Positions 22,313 to 30,920 of a DNA stretch of 38,086 bases are shown here, piece after piece. Origin of the DNA: Laceyella putida (GTDB lineage: Bacteria > Bacillota > Bacilli > Thermoactinomycetales > Thermoactinomycetaceae); NCBI RefSeq assembly GCF_042665195.1, contig NZ_JBHTBW010000050.1, forward strand, positions 1 through 38,086, read 5' to 3'. The position numbers were made by a program, and so were the translations under genes. A model generated the notes under the pieces. It saw nothing but the letters and a program-made list of their open reading frames with translations. It made no database searches and had not been told where the DNA came from. Position 1 is the first letter of the stretch. Each line of letters begins with the position of its first letter.

Positions 22313-23312
22313 GCGTCATCCCCTCCTGATAGATCTTGCGCACAATCTCTTCCGTAGACACTTCTTCTATCTGCATTTCCTGTATCTGCACATGTTGGAC
22401 GATTTGCGCCAACACATCGGATACCGCCAGTTCCCCTTGCTCCAGGTGAAGGACGAATTGCCGGTTTCCTTTTTGCTCCCAGCGAAGCGGCAAGCCAACC
22501 GTCTTCGCTTCCAACTCGTTCAAGGAAACATCGTGCGCCAGCTCGAAATGCACTTTTTTCCCTTTGGCCCAGTTGCGGCGCAACTCTTGCAACCCACCAT
22601 CATAAATTACCTTGCCTTTGTCCAGCATAACCACACGGGAACAAAGCGCTTCAATATCCGAGATGTCATGGGTCGTCAACAAAATCGTCGTCCCGAACTC
22701 ACGGTTGATCTCACGCAAAAACTGGCGAATATTCTCCTTCACCAGGACATCCAAGCCAATGGTCGGTTCATCCAGGAACAATAAACTTGGCTGGTGAATC
22801 AGGGCGGCGACCAATTCACACCGCATCCGCTGCCCCAAGCTCAACTTGCGCACCGGTTGATCCAACAACTCGCCGATATCCAAGACTTCGATCATGCGCT
22901 TCAGCCGTTGTTGGTACTCCGCATCAGGAACCTGATACACTTGCTTTAACAGCCGAAAGGACTCCTGCACGGCAATATCCCACCACAATTGGCTCCGTTG
23001 CCCGAACACCACTCCGATCGTCTTCACAAACTTCTCCCGTTCACGGTGCGGGTCATAGCCATTCACTTTGAGTTCACCCGCCGTCGGCTGCAAAATCCCG
23101 GTCAACATCTTGATCGTCGTCGATTTTCCAGCCCCGTTTTCACCGATGTAGGCCACCATCTCACCTTGCTCAATCGTCAAATCGATGGCATCCACAGCGC
23201 GAATCGTACGGTACTGCCTGTTCAACAGATCGCGAAACGCCCCCTTCAGCCCTGGTCTGCTTTGGTAAACTTTAAATTCCTTCGTCAGGCCGCGCGCTTC
23301 AATCGAACGCAT
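22305..23312 (-). CDS. ABC transporter ATP-binding protein, DrrA/YbhF-like
   Basis: This 335-residue ATPase powers the two permeases encoded next. Walker A is GENGAGKSTTIKML (about 54-67), the Q-loop is in FGQRSQLWWDIAV, the signature is KLSLGQRMRCELVAAL (about 156-171), Walker B is LLFLDEPTIGLD and the switch His is in LLTTHDISD. About 90 extra C-terminal residues after the ATPase core (from GGLQELRRNWAKGKKVHFEL) are usual for this export type. AGGAG eight bases before the ATG at 23312 decides the start over the GTG at 23321. Confidence 0.93.
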   Translation of the reverse strand: MRSIEARGLTKEFKVYQSRPGLKGAFRDLLNRQYRTIRAVDAIDLTIEQGEMVAYIGENGAGKSTTIKMLTGILQPTAGELKVNGYDPHREREKFVKTIGVVFGQRSQLWWDIAVQESFRLLKQVYQVPDAEYQQRLKRMIEVLDIGELLDQPVRKLSLGQRMRCELVAALIHQPSLLFLDEPTIGLDVLVKENIRQFLREINREFGTTILLTTHDISDIEALCSRVVMLDKGKVIYDGGLQELRRNWAKGKKVHFELAHDVSLNELEAKTVGLPLRWEQKGNRQFVLHLEQGELAVSDVLAQIVQHVQIQEMQIEEVSTEEIVRKIYQEGMTLA

Positions 23313-23387
23313 CTCTCCCACTCCTCTCGCAATCTTGCGCCATTGGGAAAAACATTCATGCTTGCCTTTCCTTTTGGCTTTTAAATG

Positions 23388-23428
23388 AAAAAAGGGATTC
23401 CGCCCACATGGAATACCCCACTTTTTTC
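23388..23428. terminator. Terminator-like hairpin in the leader of the ABC operon
   Basis: AAAAAAGGGATTCC (23388-23401) pairs with GGAATACCCC then TTTTTT on the other side, with one bulge. Both strands have a run of six T or A. It lies about 75 bases upstream of the ABC ATPase start on that strand, so it could be an attenuator. No gene was found between 23313 and 23707 that it would otherwise serve; the rest is AT-rich promoter-like sequence. Confidence 0.55.
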
Positions 23429-23707
23429 TATTTAATGAAGGTTTCTCTTGTTGTACAAAAACAGCATACCAAAAAAAGGGCTCCTTGCGAATAGTTTATA
23501 ACCAACTTACTTTATTAAAGTTTTGTGTTTGATTCTTTTCGTTCCGTCAGTTTCCTGTTATATATAGTGAAACATGATCACCTTCAACTCCATCTTGTCT
23601 TTGTGTTTCCAAAAAACCAAAAGAAAAAATCTTTTGCGGTGAATGAAAAGTCGATAAACCAAAGTATAGAACCATAGATGAAGCCGACATCGAGAGGAGG
23701 AACCCAT

Positions 23708-24289
23708 TTGCAACCGGAACCCCAATGGGTGCGACAGGTTTTGCAAGGCGATAAAGAAGCGTTTGCCTTGATTATCGATCAATACAAACAACCCATTTAC
23801 GCCAAGATTTACCGCATGTGCCGCAATGCCCACGATGCGCAGGACTGGACGCAGGAAGTCTTCTTGCGCGTCTATCGGTACTTGCACACCTATCGTTCGG
23901 AAGAAAGCTTCGCGGCTTGGATCTACCGGATCGCCGTCAACGTCTGCCTCACCGAAATGAAGAAGCGCAAGCCACAACCAACGGAAGAAACGGATACATT
24001 GGCCACTGCCGCGGAGGAAAGCCCGGAAGCGCAAGTGGTGAGCCAAGAGGAGCAACAAGCGTTTCACCGCGCATTGCGTTGTCTCCCTGAAGCGTATCGC
24101 ATCGTGATGATCCTGCGCTATATCGAAGAGTTAAGCTACAAAGAGATGGCCCACATCCTGCAGGTCCCCGTAACCACCATCCAAAATCGTCTGCATCGGG
24201 CGCGGAAACAATTGCACGCCCTACTGGAACACACGAACAACCGGAAAGGAGGAACGCCGTATGAAGTGCTCAAAACAAGCCCTTCTTGA
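23708..24289 (+). CDS. ECF-family RNA polymerase sigma factor
   Basis: This 193-residue group 4 sigma factor directs RNA polymerase to stress promoters. Region 2 is at about 20-85 (IYAKIYRMCRNAHDAQDWTQ, FLRVYRYLHTY, FAAWIYRIAVNVC). An acidic Ala/Glu linker follows (about 92-120), and region 4 is at about 122-180 (LPEAYRIVMILRYIEELSYK, then TTIQNRLHRARKQL). GAGAGGAGGAAC lies about six bases before a TTG at 23708; an ATG at 23678 would put the binding site inside the gene. The gene overlaps the anti-sigma factor gene by 29 bases, as is common for coupled pairs. Autoregulation is likely but I found no certain ECF promoter. Confidence 0.94.
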   Translation: MQPEPQWVRQVLQGDKEAFALIIDQYKQPIYAKIYRMCRNAHDAQDWTQEVFLRVYRYLHTYRSEESFAAWIYRIAVNVCLTEMKKRKPQPTEETDTLATAAEESPEAQVVSQEEQQAFHRALRCLPEAYRIVMILRYIEELSYKEMAHILQVPVTTIQNRLHRARKQLHALLEHTNNRKGGTPYEVLKTSPS

Positions 24290-25934
24290 ACAATGGTGGG
24301 ACGGCTTTCTGCCCCGTGACCAAGAAGAAGAACTCACCCAACACCTGGTTCAGTGCCAATCCTGCCAAAAGAGTTTGGCATTATTGCAGGTTGAGGAACA
24401 AGTGATGAAAGACTTGTCAGACATTCCCCCATTGCCGGAGGCATTCACAGCGCAAGTGATGGGCAAATTGGATGAGATGCCGGCGCAAGAGACAAAAACG
24501 GACGAACTCCCGGCGACCGGCAAGAAATCCCTCCGCGGATGGCAAAAAGTGACCATTCTCTTCGGCACAATGGCCGCCGTCTTGTCCTTGTCCATCGGGC
24601 TGGGGATACTCATCTCACCCACTTTCGCCGAGCTGTTGAACAGTCTGTTTTTGCAAAAAGAAAAAGAAGTCATTATGATTGACGGCGGCATCAAACACGC
24701 CGCCCAACAGGGGTTCAGCATTCCCGTGGATGAAGAGACCACCGACGCCGGATACACCATCGCGGTAAAGGAAGTGATCGCTGATCCCATCCGGGTCAAA
24801 GTGGCTTATCAGATTTTGGACAAACATGGCAAACCGGTTCCATATCACGTACAATCCTCTTCCGACTTTTATCAGAACAAAAACCCGTTTTATTTGACGG
24901 ATGAAGACGGCAAAAAACTGACCCGGATGGGAGGGGAAGATACCCACGACGGGTTTAATTCCATCGATCTGGTTCCCGTCGGCCATCTGCCCGAAAAAGT
25001 CACTCTGCACATGAATGTGCGCAAATTAATTGAAATGAAGTTTGACAAAGGGATCAAAGAGATTGTTCACGCCAAGGGTGAATGGGCGATCGACACCCCA
25101 CTCAACCTGAAACAAGCCCTGGCGGCCACCCAATACGCACGGATCAACCAAACCCGCTCTTTTGGGGACGTTCGTCTCACGCTGGATGGCTTGGTTTATT
25201 CCCCTACCTCCATGTCGTTCCAGTATGGTTTCCAGACAGGACCACAGAGAAAAAAGGAAATCCTGCAAAAAGCGAATATTTTCACTAACAAACAATGGAG
25301 AGAAGCGCAATTAAGCGGTTTTTACCATTATGAACTGGCCTATGAAATCAAAAACGATCGGGGTCAAACCATCGCTTACAATTTCGTAGATGGTGAAAAT
25401 CGCCAATCCAACCTGATCGGGGGCAGAAAAGAGGTGGCCACCCCGCACGCTCTGGTTGATCGTCCCACCTATACCGATCTGTACAATCCTCATCCTTTGC
25501 GTCCAGGGTACACCCTTCACATCAAAGGATTGATGCGGATGATCCCCATGGAAGCCAAACTCACCTTTGATCCATCCACGGTGGAAAAACAACCCGCCAC
25601 CATGGAGTACAAAGGCAATCTCATCACCGTGGACTATGCGGGCAACGAAGCGGAAAAGCACTCAATCCAGCGGTATATCACCCTGCGCGTCCAAGTGAAA
25701 ACGGCAGACCGGTATGATGGTCCATTTCTCTGGCGCGTGCTTGATGAAACCGGCAAACAATACGATACCTATGGTGGCGGCGGCATGAAAAAAGGGGTTT
25801 ATCAAGACATCGTCGTGATTCACGGCCTTGAAAAAATGCCGAAACAATTGACTCTCATCATGGATGGCATCCACTATTACACCCCGATCGATTGGCAAGT
25901 GCCGTTTAAGTTCACTCCGTATAAAACAAAATAA
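24261..25934 (+). CDS. Membrane-anchored zinc-finger anti-sigma factor with DUF4179/DUF5643-type extracellular region
   Basis: This protein of 557 residues should hold the ECF sigma factor at the membrane until a signal is received. The cytoplasmic zinc anti-sigma motif is His28-x3-Cys32-x2-Cys35 (QHLVQCQSCQ). One membrane helix lies at about 97-118 (VTILFGTMAAVLSLSIGLGI). About 435 extracytoplasmic residues follow, with a DUF4179-like part (from GIKHAAQQGFSIPVDEETTD) and a beta-rich DUF5643-like part. AAAGGAGGAAC precedes the ATG. The extracytoplasmic part is far larger than that of small anti-sigma factors such as RsiW, suggesting a ligand or envelope-state sensor. Release could be by proteolysis; no cleavage site is evident. 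Confidence 0.9.
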   Translation: MKCSKQALLEQWWDGFLPRDQEEELTQHLVQCQSCQKSLALLQVEEQVMKDLSDIPPLPEAFTAQVMGKLDEMPAQETKTDELPATGKKSLRGWQKVTILFGTMAAVLSLSIGLGILISPTFAELLNSLFLQKEKEVIMIDGGIKHAAQQGFSIPVDEETTDAGYTIAVKEVIADPIRVKVAYQILDKHGKPVPYHVQSSSDFYQNKNPFYLTDEDGKKLTRMGGEDTHDGFNSIDLVPVGHLPEKVTLHMNVRKLIEMKFDKGIKEIVHAKGEWAIDTPLNLKQALAATQYARINQTRSFGDVRLTLDGLVYSPTSMSFQYGFQTGPQRKKEILQKANIFTNKQWREAQLSGFYHYELAYEIKNDRGQTIAYNFVDGENRQSNLIGGRKEVATPHALVDRPTYTDLYNPHPLRPGYTLHIKGLMRMIPMEAKLTFDPSTVEKQPATMEYKGNLITVDYAGNEAEKHSIQRYITLRVQVKTADRYDGPFLWRVLDETGKQYDTYGGGGMKKGVYQDIVVIHGLEKMPKQLTLIMDGIHYYTPIDWQVPFKFTPYKTK

Positions 25935-25940
25935 CCACAC

Positions 25941-25975
25941 AAAAACCAACTCCCTAAAGCCAGGAGTTGGTTTTT
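25941..25975. terminator. Bidirectional terminator between the anti-sigma gene and spo0M
   Basis: AAAAACCAACTCC (25941-25953) pairs perfectly with GGAGTTGGTTTTT (25963-25975). T-runs on both strands let it end both convergent transcripts. Confidence 0.92.
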
Positions 25976-25977
25976 CC

Positions 25978-26733
25978 TTACATATGCTGTTCGATTTGTT
26001 GCTTGATTTTCGCCTGCAGCTGGGTGGTGGTGTGCTCCACTTCCTTTTGCGAGACGGTGAAACGAATGATGCGCTCATCCAAGTTCAACGCCTCTTCCAT
26101 CGAGCTCATCAAGTCAACGGCCTTGCGATCCAACGACAAAATCACATCCACTTCACTCATGTGCGGATAGAAGACCATGATGATTTCATCCAACTCTTCT
26201 TGGTAACGGCCCAAGGGCGCAAGGCGATACTCCTGGACAAACGGATGGCGGGAATAAAACTTGTCAAAGGCAAAGTCCACACTGCTTAAACGGAAGCCCA
26301 CCTCTTCCACGGCATGCAGGATGGTATCGACCAACGGATGGGGCAAGATTTCGATCCCGTCTGTATCGCTCGGATCGACGGCCATCTTGATGTCAAGGCC
26401 CGTTTTGACGTAGATGGGGGACCCACCCGTCGATACAGGGGCATCAAACGGCAATTGAAATTGGAAGGGCAAAACGCGGGTCTCGCGCACACCGATCTCA
26501 AAGGCGTCGGTCAGGCGAAACTCGTCAATGACGTATTCATTCTCAGACCCGTCGTGTTGGTACTGCATCATTAAGTATAAGTAGATATCATCGATCACCT
26601 GCGGGGCTTGTCCACCCTGCACGAACACTTCCCCGCGAATGATATCCCCCTGCCGATAGGTGGCCTTTTCCAAACGCGTATCCACTTTTGCTGAACCCAC
26701 TCCGATACTCGCTAGCGCTTTTCCGAAGATCGT
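25978..26733 (-). CDS. spo0M: Spo0M-family sporulation-control protein, second copy
   Basis: This 251-residue protein has the Spo0M N-terminus (ALASIGVGSAKVDTRLEKA) and the first beta-sandwich half typical of the family (GEVFVQGGQAPQVIDDIYLY, then GGSPIYVKTGLDIKMAVDPS). The C-terminal part contains LAPLGRYQEELDEIIMVFYP and ends in a helix (TTTQLQAKIKQQIEQHM). Spo0M is a cytoplasmic protein that affects sporulation initiation in B. subtilis; published structure work describes an arrestin-like fold. GAGGGAG lies upstream of the ATG at 26733. An ATG at 26778 would add 15 residues not seen in the paralogue. The two paralogues lie in tandem. Confidence 0.9.
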   Translation of the reverse strand, partial: TIFGKALASIGVGSAKVDTRLEKATYRQGDIIRGEVFVQGGQAPQVIDDIYLYLMMQYQHDGSENEYVIDEFRLTDAFEIGVRETRVLPFQFQLPFDAPVSTGGSPIYVKTGLDIKMAVDPSDTDGIEILPHPLVDTILHAVEEVGFRLSSVDFAFDKFYSRHPFVQEYRLAPLGRYQEELDEIIMVFYPHMSEVDVILSLDRKAVDLMSSMEEALNLDERIIRFTVSQKEVEHTTTQLQAKIKQQIEQHM

Positions 26734-26791
26734 CATATTCTCAAGCTCCCTCTTTCTATTCTCTATGAACGATTTCACTTATAAGATCACA

Positions 26792-27550
26792 CTAAATCAT
26801 GGTGTTGCCTGGCTTGCGATTCAACATCTCTTGAATCTTCAGCATCGGGTCATCGACCACTTGCTGGTTGTTGATAAACAAGGTGCCGTTGGGATCATGG
26901 TACTCCCAAGCAAATGAGCTGTTGAGCACCCGTCCCGAGCGAATCATCTCGATATCCATATGAATGCTTACTTCGGACATAAAAAAGATAATATTCAATT
27001 CATCAACATAGCCATGATAACGTCCCGTCGGTTTGAATTGGAACATCTGAAAGAATGGAAGTGGCTTGGCAGTTGGGTCATGCTCATTGTGAATCCGATA
27101 CAGGATAAAGCCGGAGTCTTCCACTTGCTTCAGCAATTTCTGCACGAGCGGGGTAGGAAACACTTCGATTTTATCTAAATCCGTTGGGTCGATGGCCATT
27201 TTTATATCCAGACCCGTTTTAAAATAGACAGGAAAGCTACCTGTCGACATGGGCACGGACATCGGAAGTTTGATCTGGAACGGAATCAGCTTCGTTTCTT
27301 CCGCTTGAATGATAAAAGGTTGGGACAATTGGTATTTCTGAATGACCACTTGGCTCTTCTTGCCGCCTTTGGAGACATCCGCAACCAAATAAAGATAAAT
27401 GGTGGTAATCTCTTGCGGCGCCTGCCCCCCTTTGACCAACACCTCCCCTTTGACGGTATCACCCGGATGGAATTGCTTCGTTTCAAGACGCGTATCGACC
27501 GTGGCCGAGCCGACTCCCACACTTGCCAATGATTTAAAGATTGGCATCAT
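26792..27550 (-). CDS. spo0M: Spo0M-family sporulation-control protein, first copy
   Basis: This 252-residue paralogue of the next gene has the same blocks: FKSLASVGVGSATVDTRLET, GEVLVKGGQAPQEITTIYLY, GSFPVYFKTGLDIKMAIDP, FKPTGRYHGYVDELNIIF. The two proteins are clearly similar in the N-terminal two-thirds and differ at the C-terminus, where this one has a WEYHDPNGTLFI strand pair instead of the Lys/Gln-rich helix. AAGGAG lies about nine bases before the ATG. It follows the kinase-like/coiled-coil gene by about 50 bases on the same strand, suggesting one transcript for all three. Confidence 0.9.
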   Translation of the reverse strand: MMPIFKSLASVGVGSATVDTRLETKQFHPGDTVKGEVLVKGGQAPQEITTIYLYLVADVSKGGKKSQVVIQKYQLSQPFIIQAEETKLIPFQIKLPMSVPMSTGSFPVYFKTGLDIKMAIDPTDLDKIEVFPTPLVQKLLKQVEDSGFILYRIHNEHDPTAKPLPFFQMFQFKPTGRYHGYVDELNIIFFMSEVSIHMDIEMIRSGRVLNSSFAWEYHDPNGTLFINNQQVVDDPMLKIQEMLNRKPGNTMI

Positions 27551-27602
27551 ACACTGTCACTCCTTCACATTTTTAAAAGGGAGAGACCGGGCGCTGCGCC
27601 AC

Positions 27603-29399
27603 TTAAGACTCGTCGCCCAACATCTGTTTCATATATTCTTCAAATTGCTTTGCCAATTGGTCATGTTCTTGATTTTCATGCTCCAACTTCTCTTGTTGTA
27701 AGCGCTCTTTGGCTTCCCCGGTCTGTTTCTCTCTCTCTTGTTTTTCTTCTTTTGCGGGCTGTTCTTGTGTTGCCTGTTCTCCTTTCACTTCCTCGGCTGT
27801 TGCCGGCGGCTCCGGTTCACTCTTTGGTTTATAGTCATTGGGTGGCAGGTCGAACAGGCTCGCGCGCGGTTTAGTGTGTTGCGGCGTAATCAGATAACGT
27901 TTGGAAGTTTGTTCCAACTCTTGCCGTTGTTTTTCGAGGCGCTCTTTGGTCTTGCTCTCCAAGAGTTCCCGTTGCGCTTTCAGCATCTCTTCCTGGCGGC
28001 GCTCAAATTCTTCTTCTTGTTTCGCCAACAGCTTCTGCGCCAACTCCTCAAACTCTTTTTGCAGGCGCTCTCTCATTTCCTCTTCCTTGCGTTCCAATTC
28101 TTGCCGCTTTTTCTCCCATTCGAGCCGCTCTTGTTTGAGGCGTTCCAGCTCCGCTTGCACTCGTTCCTCTTGCTCTTTCTCAATCCGTTCGCGCTCACGT
28201 TCCGCCCAGGCGCGCCGCTCAGCTTCCAAGCGGGCCTGTTCCTCTTCTTCACGCTTGCGCTTTTCTTCCGCCAACCGCTCCTGCTCTTTTTGCTCCTGTT
28301 CCAGCCGCTCTTTTTCTTCCTGCTCGCGTTCCCAGCTTTCCTGCTCATCCGGTTCTTCGATGCGTTGTTTAAATTCTTCCCTTTGCCGGGCCAGAAGCTC
28401 TTGCTCTTTTTGTTCAAACTCCAGGCGTTGCTTTTCCAAAAGCTCCTGCTGTTTTCGCTCCAACTCTTCTCTTTGTTTCTTCAACAATTCCTCTTGGCGC
28501 CGTTCAAATTCCAGGCGCAACCGCTCCAGGCGCTCTTCTTCTATCTTTTGATAAAGCTGTTCGGGCGCCTCTTCATTCGGGGTTGTTTTCTCAGGAGTTT
28601 CGGGAGAAGGGAAGGGAGGGTCATCCTCCGGCCGCGCGGGGGCAGGGTCATCGGAAACTTTCGGCTCAACCGCCTTGTCCGTTTGCGTTTGCGTCTCAAC
28701 ATCCGTCTTTTCCGATTTGAATAGGAAACCAAGCAATCCTTTGCCCTGTTTCCGTTTCTCATACGCATCCATCTGGGAAAGCACCGACTCGACCGACTCA
28801 TTTTTCAAGCTGCGTTGAATCAGCCGGGCCATCGGCTTGGAACAAGGGAAATCAGATGGGAACTTCTCCAACGGCGCATCCAGATACTGGCCGGACAACA
28901 AGCTGAATAGAAACGATCCCCAATCCAAAGTGCGCGGTTGTGCCGTGATTTGTTCCAATCCACAAAAAAGCACGCGCAATTCACCTTGGTCGTTCAGTCC
29001 AATATTGCGCGGGTCCAGCAACAAGTACATGGGCATGGGCTTCGACTTCAACTCCGCTTCCAACTTCAGCAATTGACGTCCCCACTCGACTACTTGATCC
29101 TCATCAACCTCCCGCGTCGAAATCACTTCGCGTAGCGGGTGAATCGGTTCATAAGGTCGAATGAATACGATGGAGCGCTCCTCTGTATACACTTCCTCAA
29201 AAGTCAGCACAAGCGGATGAGTCAAGGTGCGATATTGCTGAATCGCCCGTGAAGGGGCTTGTTTCTGCAACAAGGCAGACTGCAAATAATATCGCTTTTC
29301 ATCTTTGCGCGCGACAGCGAGTTCCCCGTCAAAAAATCTCACAACATGTTCTACTCGATAACCATTTCGATATACTTCACCCACTCCAAAAAACGACAA
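27603..29399 (-). CDS. Kinase-fold-like (probably inactive) protein with a long charged helical region
   Basis: This protein has 598 residues. Residues 1-215 resemble a protein-kinase fold: a VYTEERSIVFIRPYEP hinge-like segment, then YLLLDPRNIGL where a kinase has HRDLKPxN, and LRVLFCGLE where DFG is expected. The lack of HRD and DFG points to a pseudokinase, although the fold is my inference. Residues 220-285 are acidic and Pro-rich. Residues 285-500 are an almost uninterrupted Glu/Lys/Arg/Gln helix (units like QEELLKKQREELERKQQELL), a coiled coil or single alpha helix. The tail is again low-complexity, ending in a short amphipathic helix (LAKQFEEYMKQML). It is followed by the two spo0M genes. 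It could be a scaffold; no function is established. Confidence 0.75.
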   Translation of the reverse strand: MSFFGVGEVYRNGYRVEHVVRFFDGELAVARKDEKRYYLQSALLQKQAPSRAIQQYRTLTHPLVLTFEEVYTEERSIVFIRPYEPIHPLREVISTREVDEDQVVEWGRQLLKLEAELKSKPMPMYLLLDPRNIGLNDQGELRVLFCGLEQITAQPRTLDWGSFLFSLLSGQYLDAPLEKFPSDFPCSKPMARLIQRSLKNESVESVLSQMDAYEKRKQGKGLLGFLFKSEKTDVETQTQTDKAVEPKVSDDPAPARPEDDPPFPSPETPEKTTPNEEAPEQLYQKIEEERLERLRLEFERRQEELLKKQREELERKQQELLEKQRLEFEQKEQELLARQREEFKQRIEEPDEQESWEREQEEKERLEQEQKEQERLAEEKRKREEEEQARLEAERRAWAERERERIEKEQEERVQAELERLKQERLEWEKKRQELERKEEEMRERLQKEFEELAQKLLAKQEEEFERRQEEMLKAQRELLESKTKERLEKQRQELEQTSKRYLITPQHTKPRASLFDLPPNDYKPKSEPEPPATAEEVKGEQATQEQPAKEEKQEREKQTGEAKERLQQEKLEHENQEHDQLAKQFEEYMKQMLGDES

Positions 29400-29600
29400 C
29401 GTTCTTCGCCTCCAAACATTTCCTTCCCAATTCCAACAACGAAGTTATTTTCTTACAATCCGTAAAAACCGTATATATTCCCAATCTGAGAATATCACAG
29501 GTTGAAACGTTGAGACAATAACGATCTGTTGTCTGAGACCCTATGCAGTGCAAGCAAACAACGATACAATTGGTAAAGATGGAATAAAGGAGGAAGTGCT

Positions 29601-30899
29601 TTGAAAATAGACCGATCCACTCAATTATATAACGAAGCGTGCGATGTGATCGTAGGTGGTGTGAACAGTCCTTCTCGCTCTTTCCGAGCCGTGGGAAACG
29701 GCACACCCATTTTTATGAAGAAAGCGCAAGGCTCAACCTTCTGGGATGAAGACGGCAATCGGTATATCGATTATCTGGCCGCATTTGGGCCCATCATTTT
29801 GGGTCATGCCCATCCTGTCGTCACCGCCGCCATCATCGAAGCGGCTTCCGGTGGGGTTTTGTATGGAACGCCCACCGAAAAAGAAGTGCGGTTTGCCAAA
29901 ATGCTCCGCGACGCGATTCCGACCATGGAACAGATTCGGTTTGTCAACAGCGGCACCGAAGCCGTGATGACAACCATTCGCCTGGCGCGGGCTTACACCG
30001 GTCGCAACAAAATCCTGAAATTCGCCGGCTGTTACCATGGACACTCCGATTTGGTCTTGGTCGCCGCCGGCTCTGGACCATCCACACTCGGCACCCCGGA
30101 CAGCGCGGGGGTTCCGGCCAGCATCGCGCAAGAAGTGATCACCGTTCCATATAATCAAGTCGAAGCCCTGCAAGAAGCGCTCCACCATTGGGGTGACGAA
30201 ATCGCAGCCGTCTTGGTGGAGCCCTTGGTCGGCAACTTTGGCATCGTCCCACCCAACCCAGGCTTCCTGCAAGCCATAAACAACTTGGCTCATGAAGCGG
30301 GGGCACTCGTGATTTACGACGAAGTGATCACGGCGTTCCGCTTCCGCTACGGCGGTGTGCAAACGATGTATGGAGTGGAGCCAGACTTGACCGCTCTCGG
30401 CAAGATCATTGGTGGTGGTCTGCCCATTGGAGCCTATGGCGGCAAACGCGAAATCATGGAAAAGGTCTCACCGATGGGCCCCATGTACCAAGCGGGCACC
30501 ATGGCCGGCAATCCCCTCTCCATCGCCGCCGGCATCGCTTGCATTCAAACCCTTTCCCATCCGGGCACGTATGAACGGTTGGAACAGATGGGCAAAACAT
30601 TAACTGGTGAAATCAAGCGTCTAGCGAAGAAGCACGGCATCACCATTAGCATAAACCGGGTGGGTGGCGCTTTTACCGTCTACTTTACCGATGAGCAAGT
30701 GACGGATTACGAAGGCGCCCAACGAGCCGATGGCGAGTTGTTTGGACAATTTTTCCGACTGATGTTGGAAGAAGGCGTCTATCTGGCCCCGTCCAAATAC
30801 GAAGCCTGGTTCCTCACCACCGCTCACAGCGACGAAGACATTCAATTTACCATTCGTGCCGTGGAACGGGCCTTTAAGAAAATGAAACCCCGCAGCTGA
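29601..30899 (+). CDS. hemL: Glutamate-1-semialdehyde 2,1-aminomutase
   Basis: This cytosolic PLP enzyme makes 5-aminolevulinate from glutamate-1-semialdehyde in the C5 haem pathway. It has 432 residues. The PLP lysine is in ALGKIIGGGLPIGAYGG (Lys about 268). The cofactor-binding FVNSGTEAVMTTIRLARAYT (about 114-133), YHGHSD and the Asp of IYDEVITAFR are intact, as is the N-terminal VGGVNSPSRSFRAV signature. TTG start with AAAGGAGG upstream. No other hem genes are near, so it is probably the solitary GsaB-type copy, which in B. subtilis lies next to bcp and perR. It is divergent from the coiled-coil gene; the 200-base gap holds the promoters. Confidence 0.95.
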   Translation: MKIDRSTQLYNEACDVIVGGVNSPSRSFRAVGNGTPIFMKKAQGSTFWDEDGNRYIDYLAAFGPIILGHAHPVVTAAIIEAASGGVLYGTPTEKEVRFAKMLRDAIPTMEQIRFVNSGTEAVMTTIRLARAYTGRNKILKFAGCYHGHSDLVLVAAGSGPSTLGTPDSAGVPASIAQEVITVPYNQVEALQEALHHWGDEIAAVLVEPLVGNFGIVPPNPGFLQAINNLAHEAGALVIYDEVITAFRFRYGGVQTMYGVEPDLTALGKIIGGGLPIGAYGGKREIMEKVSPMGPMYQAGTMAGNPLSIAAGIACIQTLSHPGTYERLEQMGKTLTGEIKRLAKKHGITISINRVGGAFTVYFTDEQVTDYEGAQRADGELFGQFFRLMLEEGVYLAPSKYEAWFLTTAHSDEDIQFTIRAVERAFKKMKPRS

Positions 30900-30920
30900 G
30901 ACAAGCGAAGGAGGTACATA

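Noticed and set aside
27738..28724. A 328-codon open frame rich in Phe and Leu, antisense to the coiled-coil gene
   Set aside because: It is the complement of the Glu/Lys/Arg-rich helix. Such GAA/AAG/CGC-rich coding strands leave long frames on the other strand. It has no ribosome binding site.
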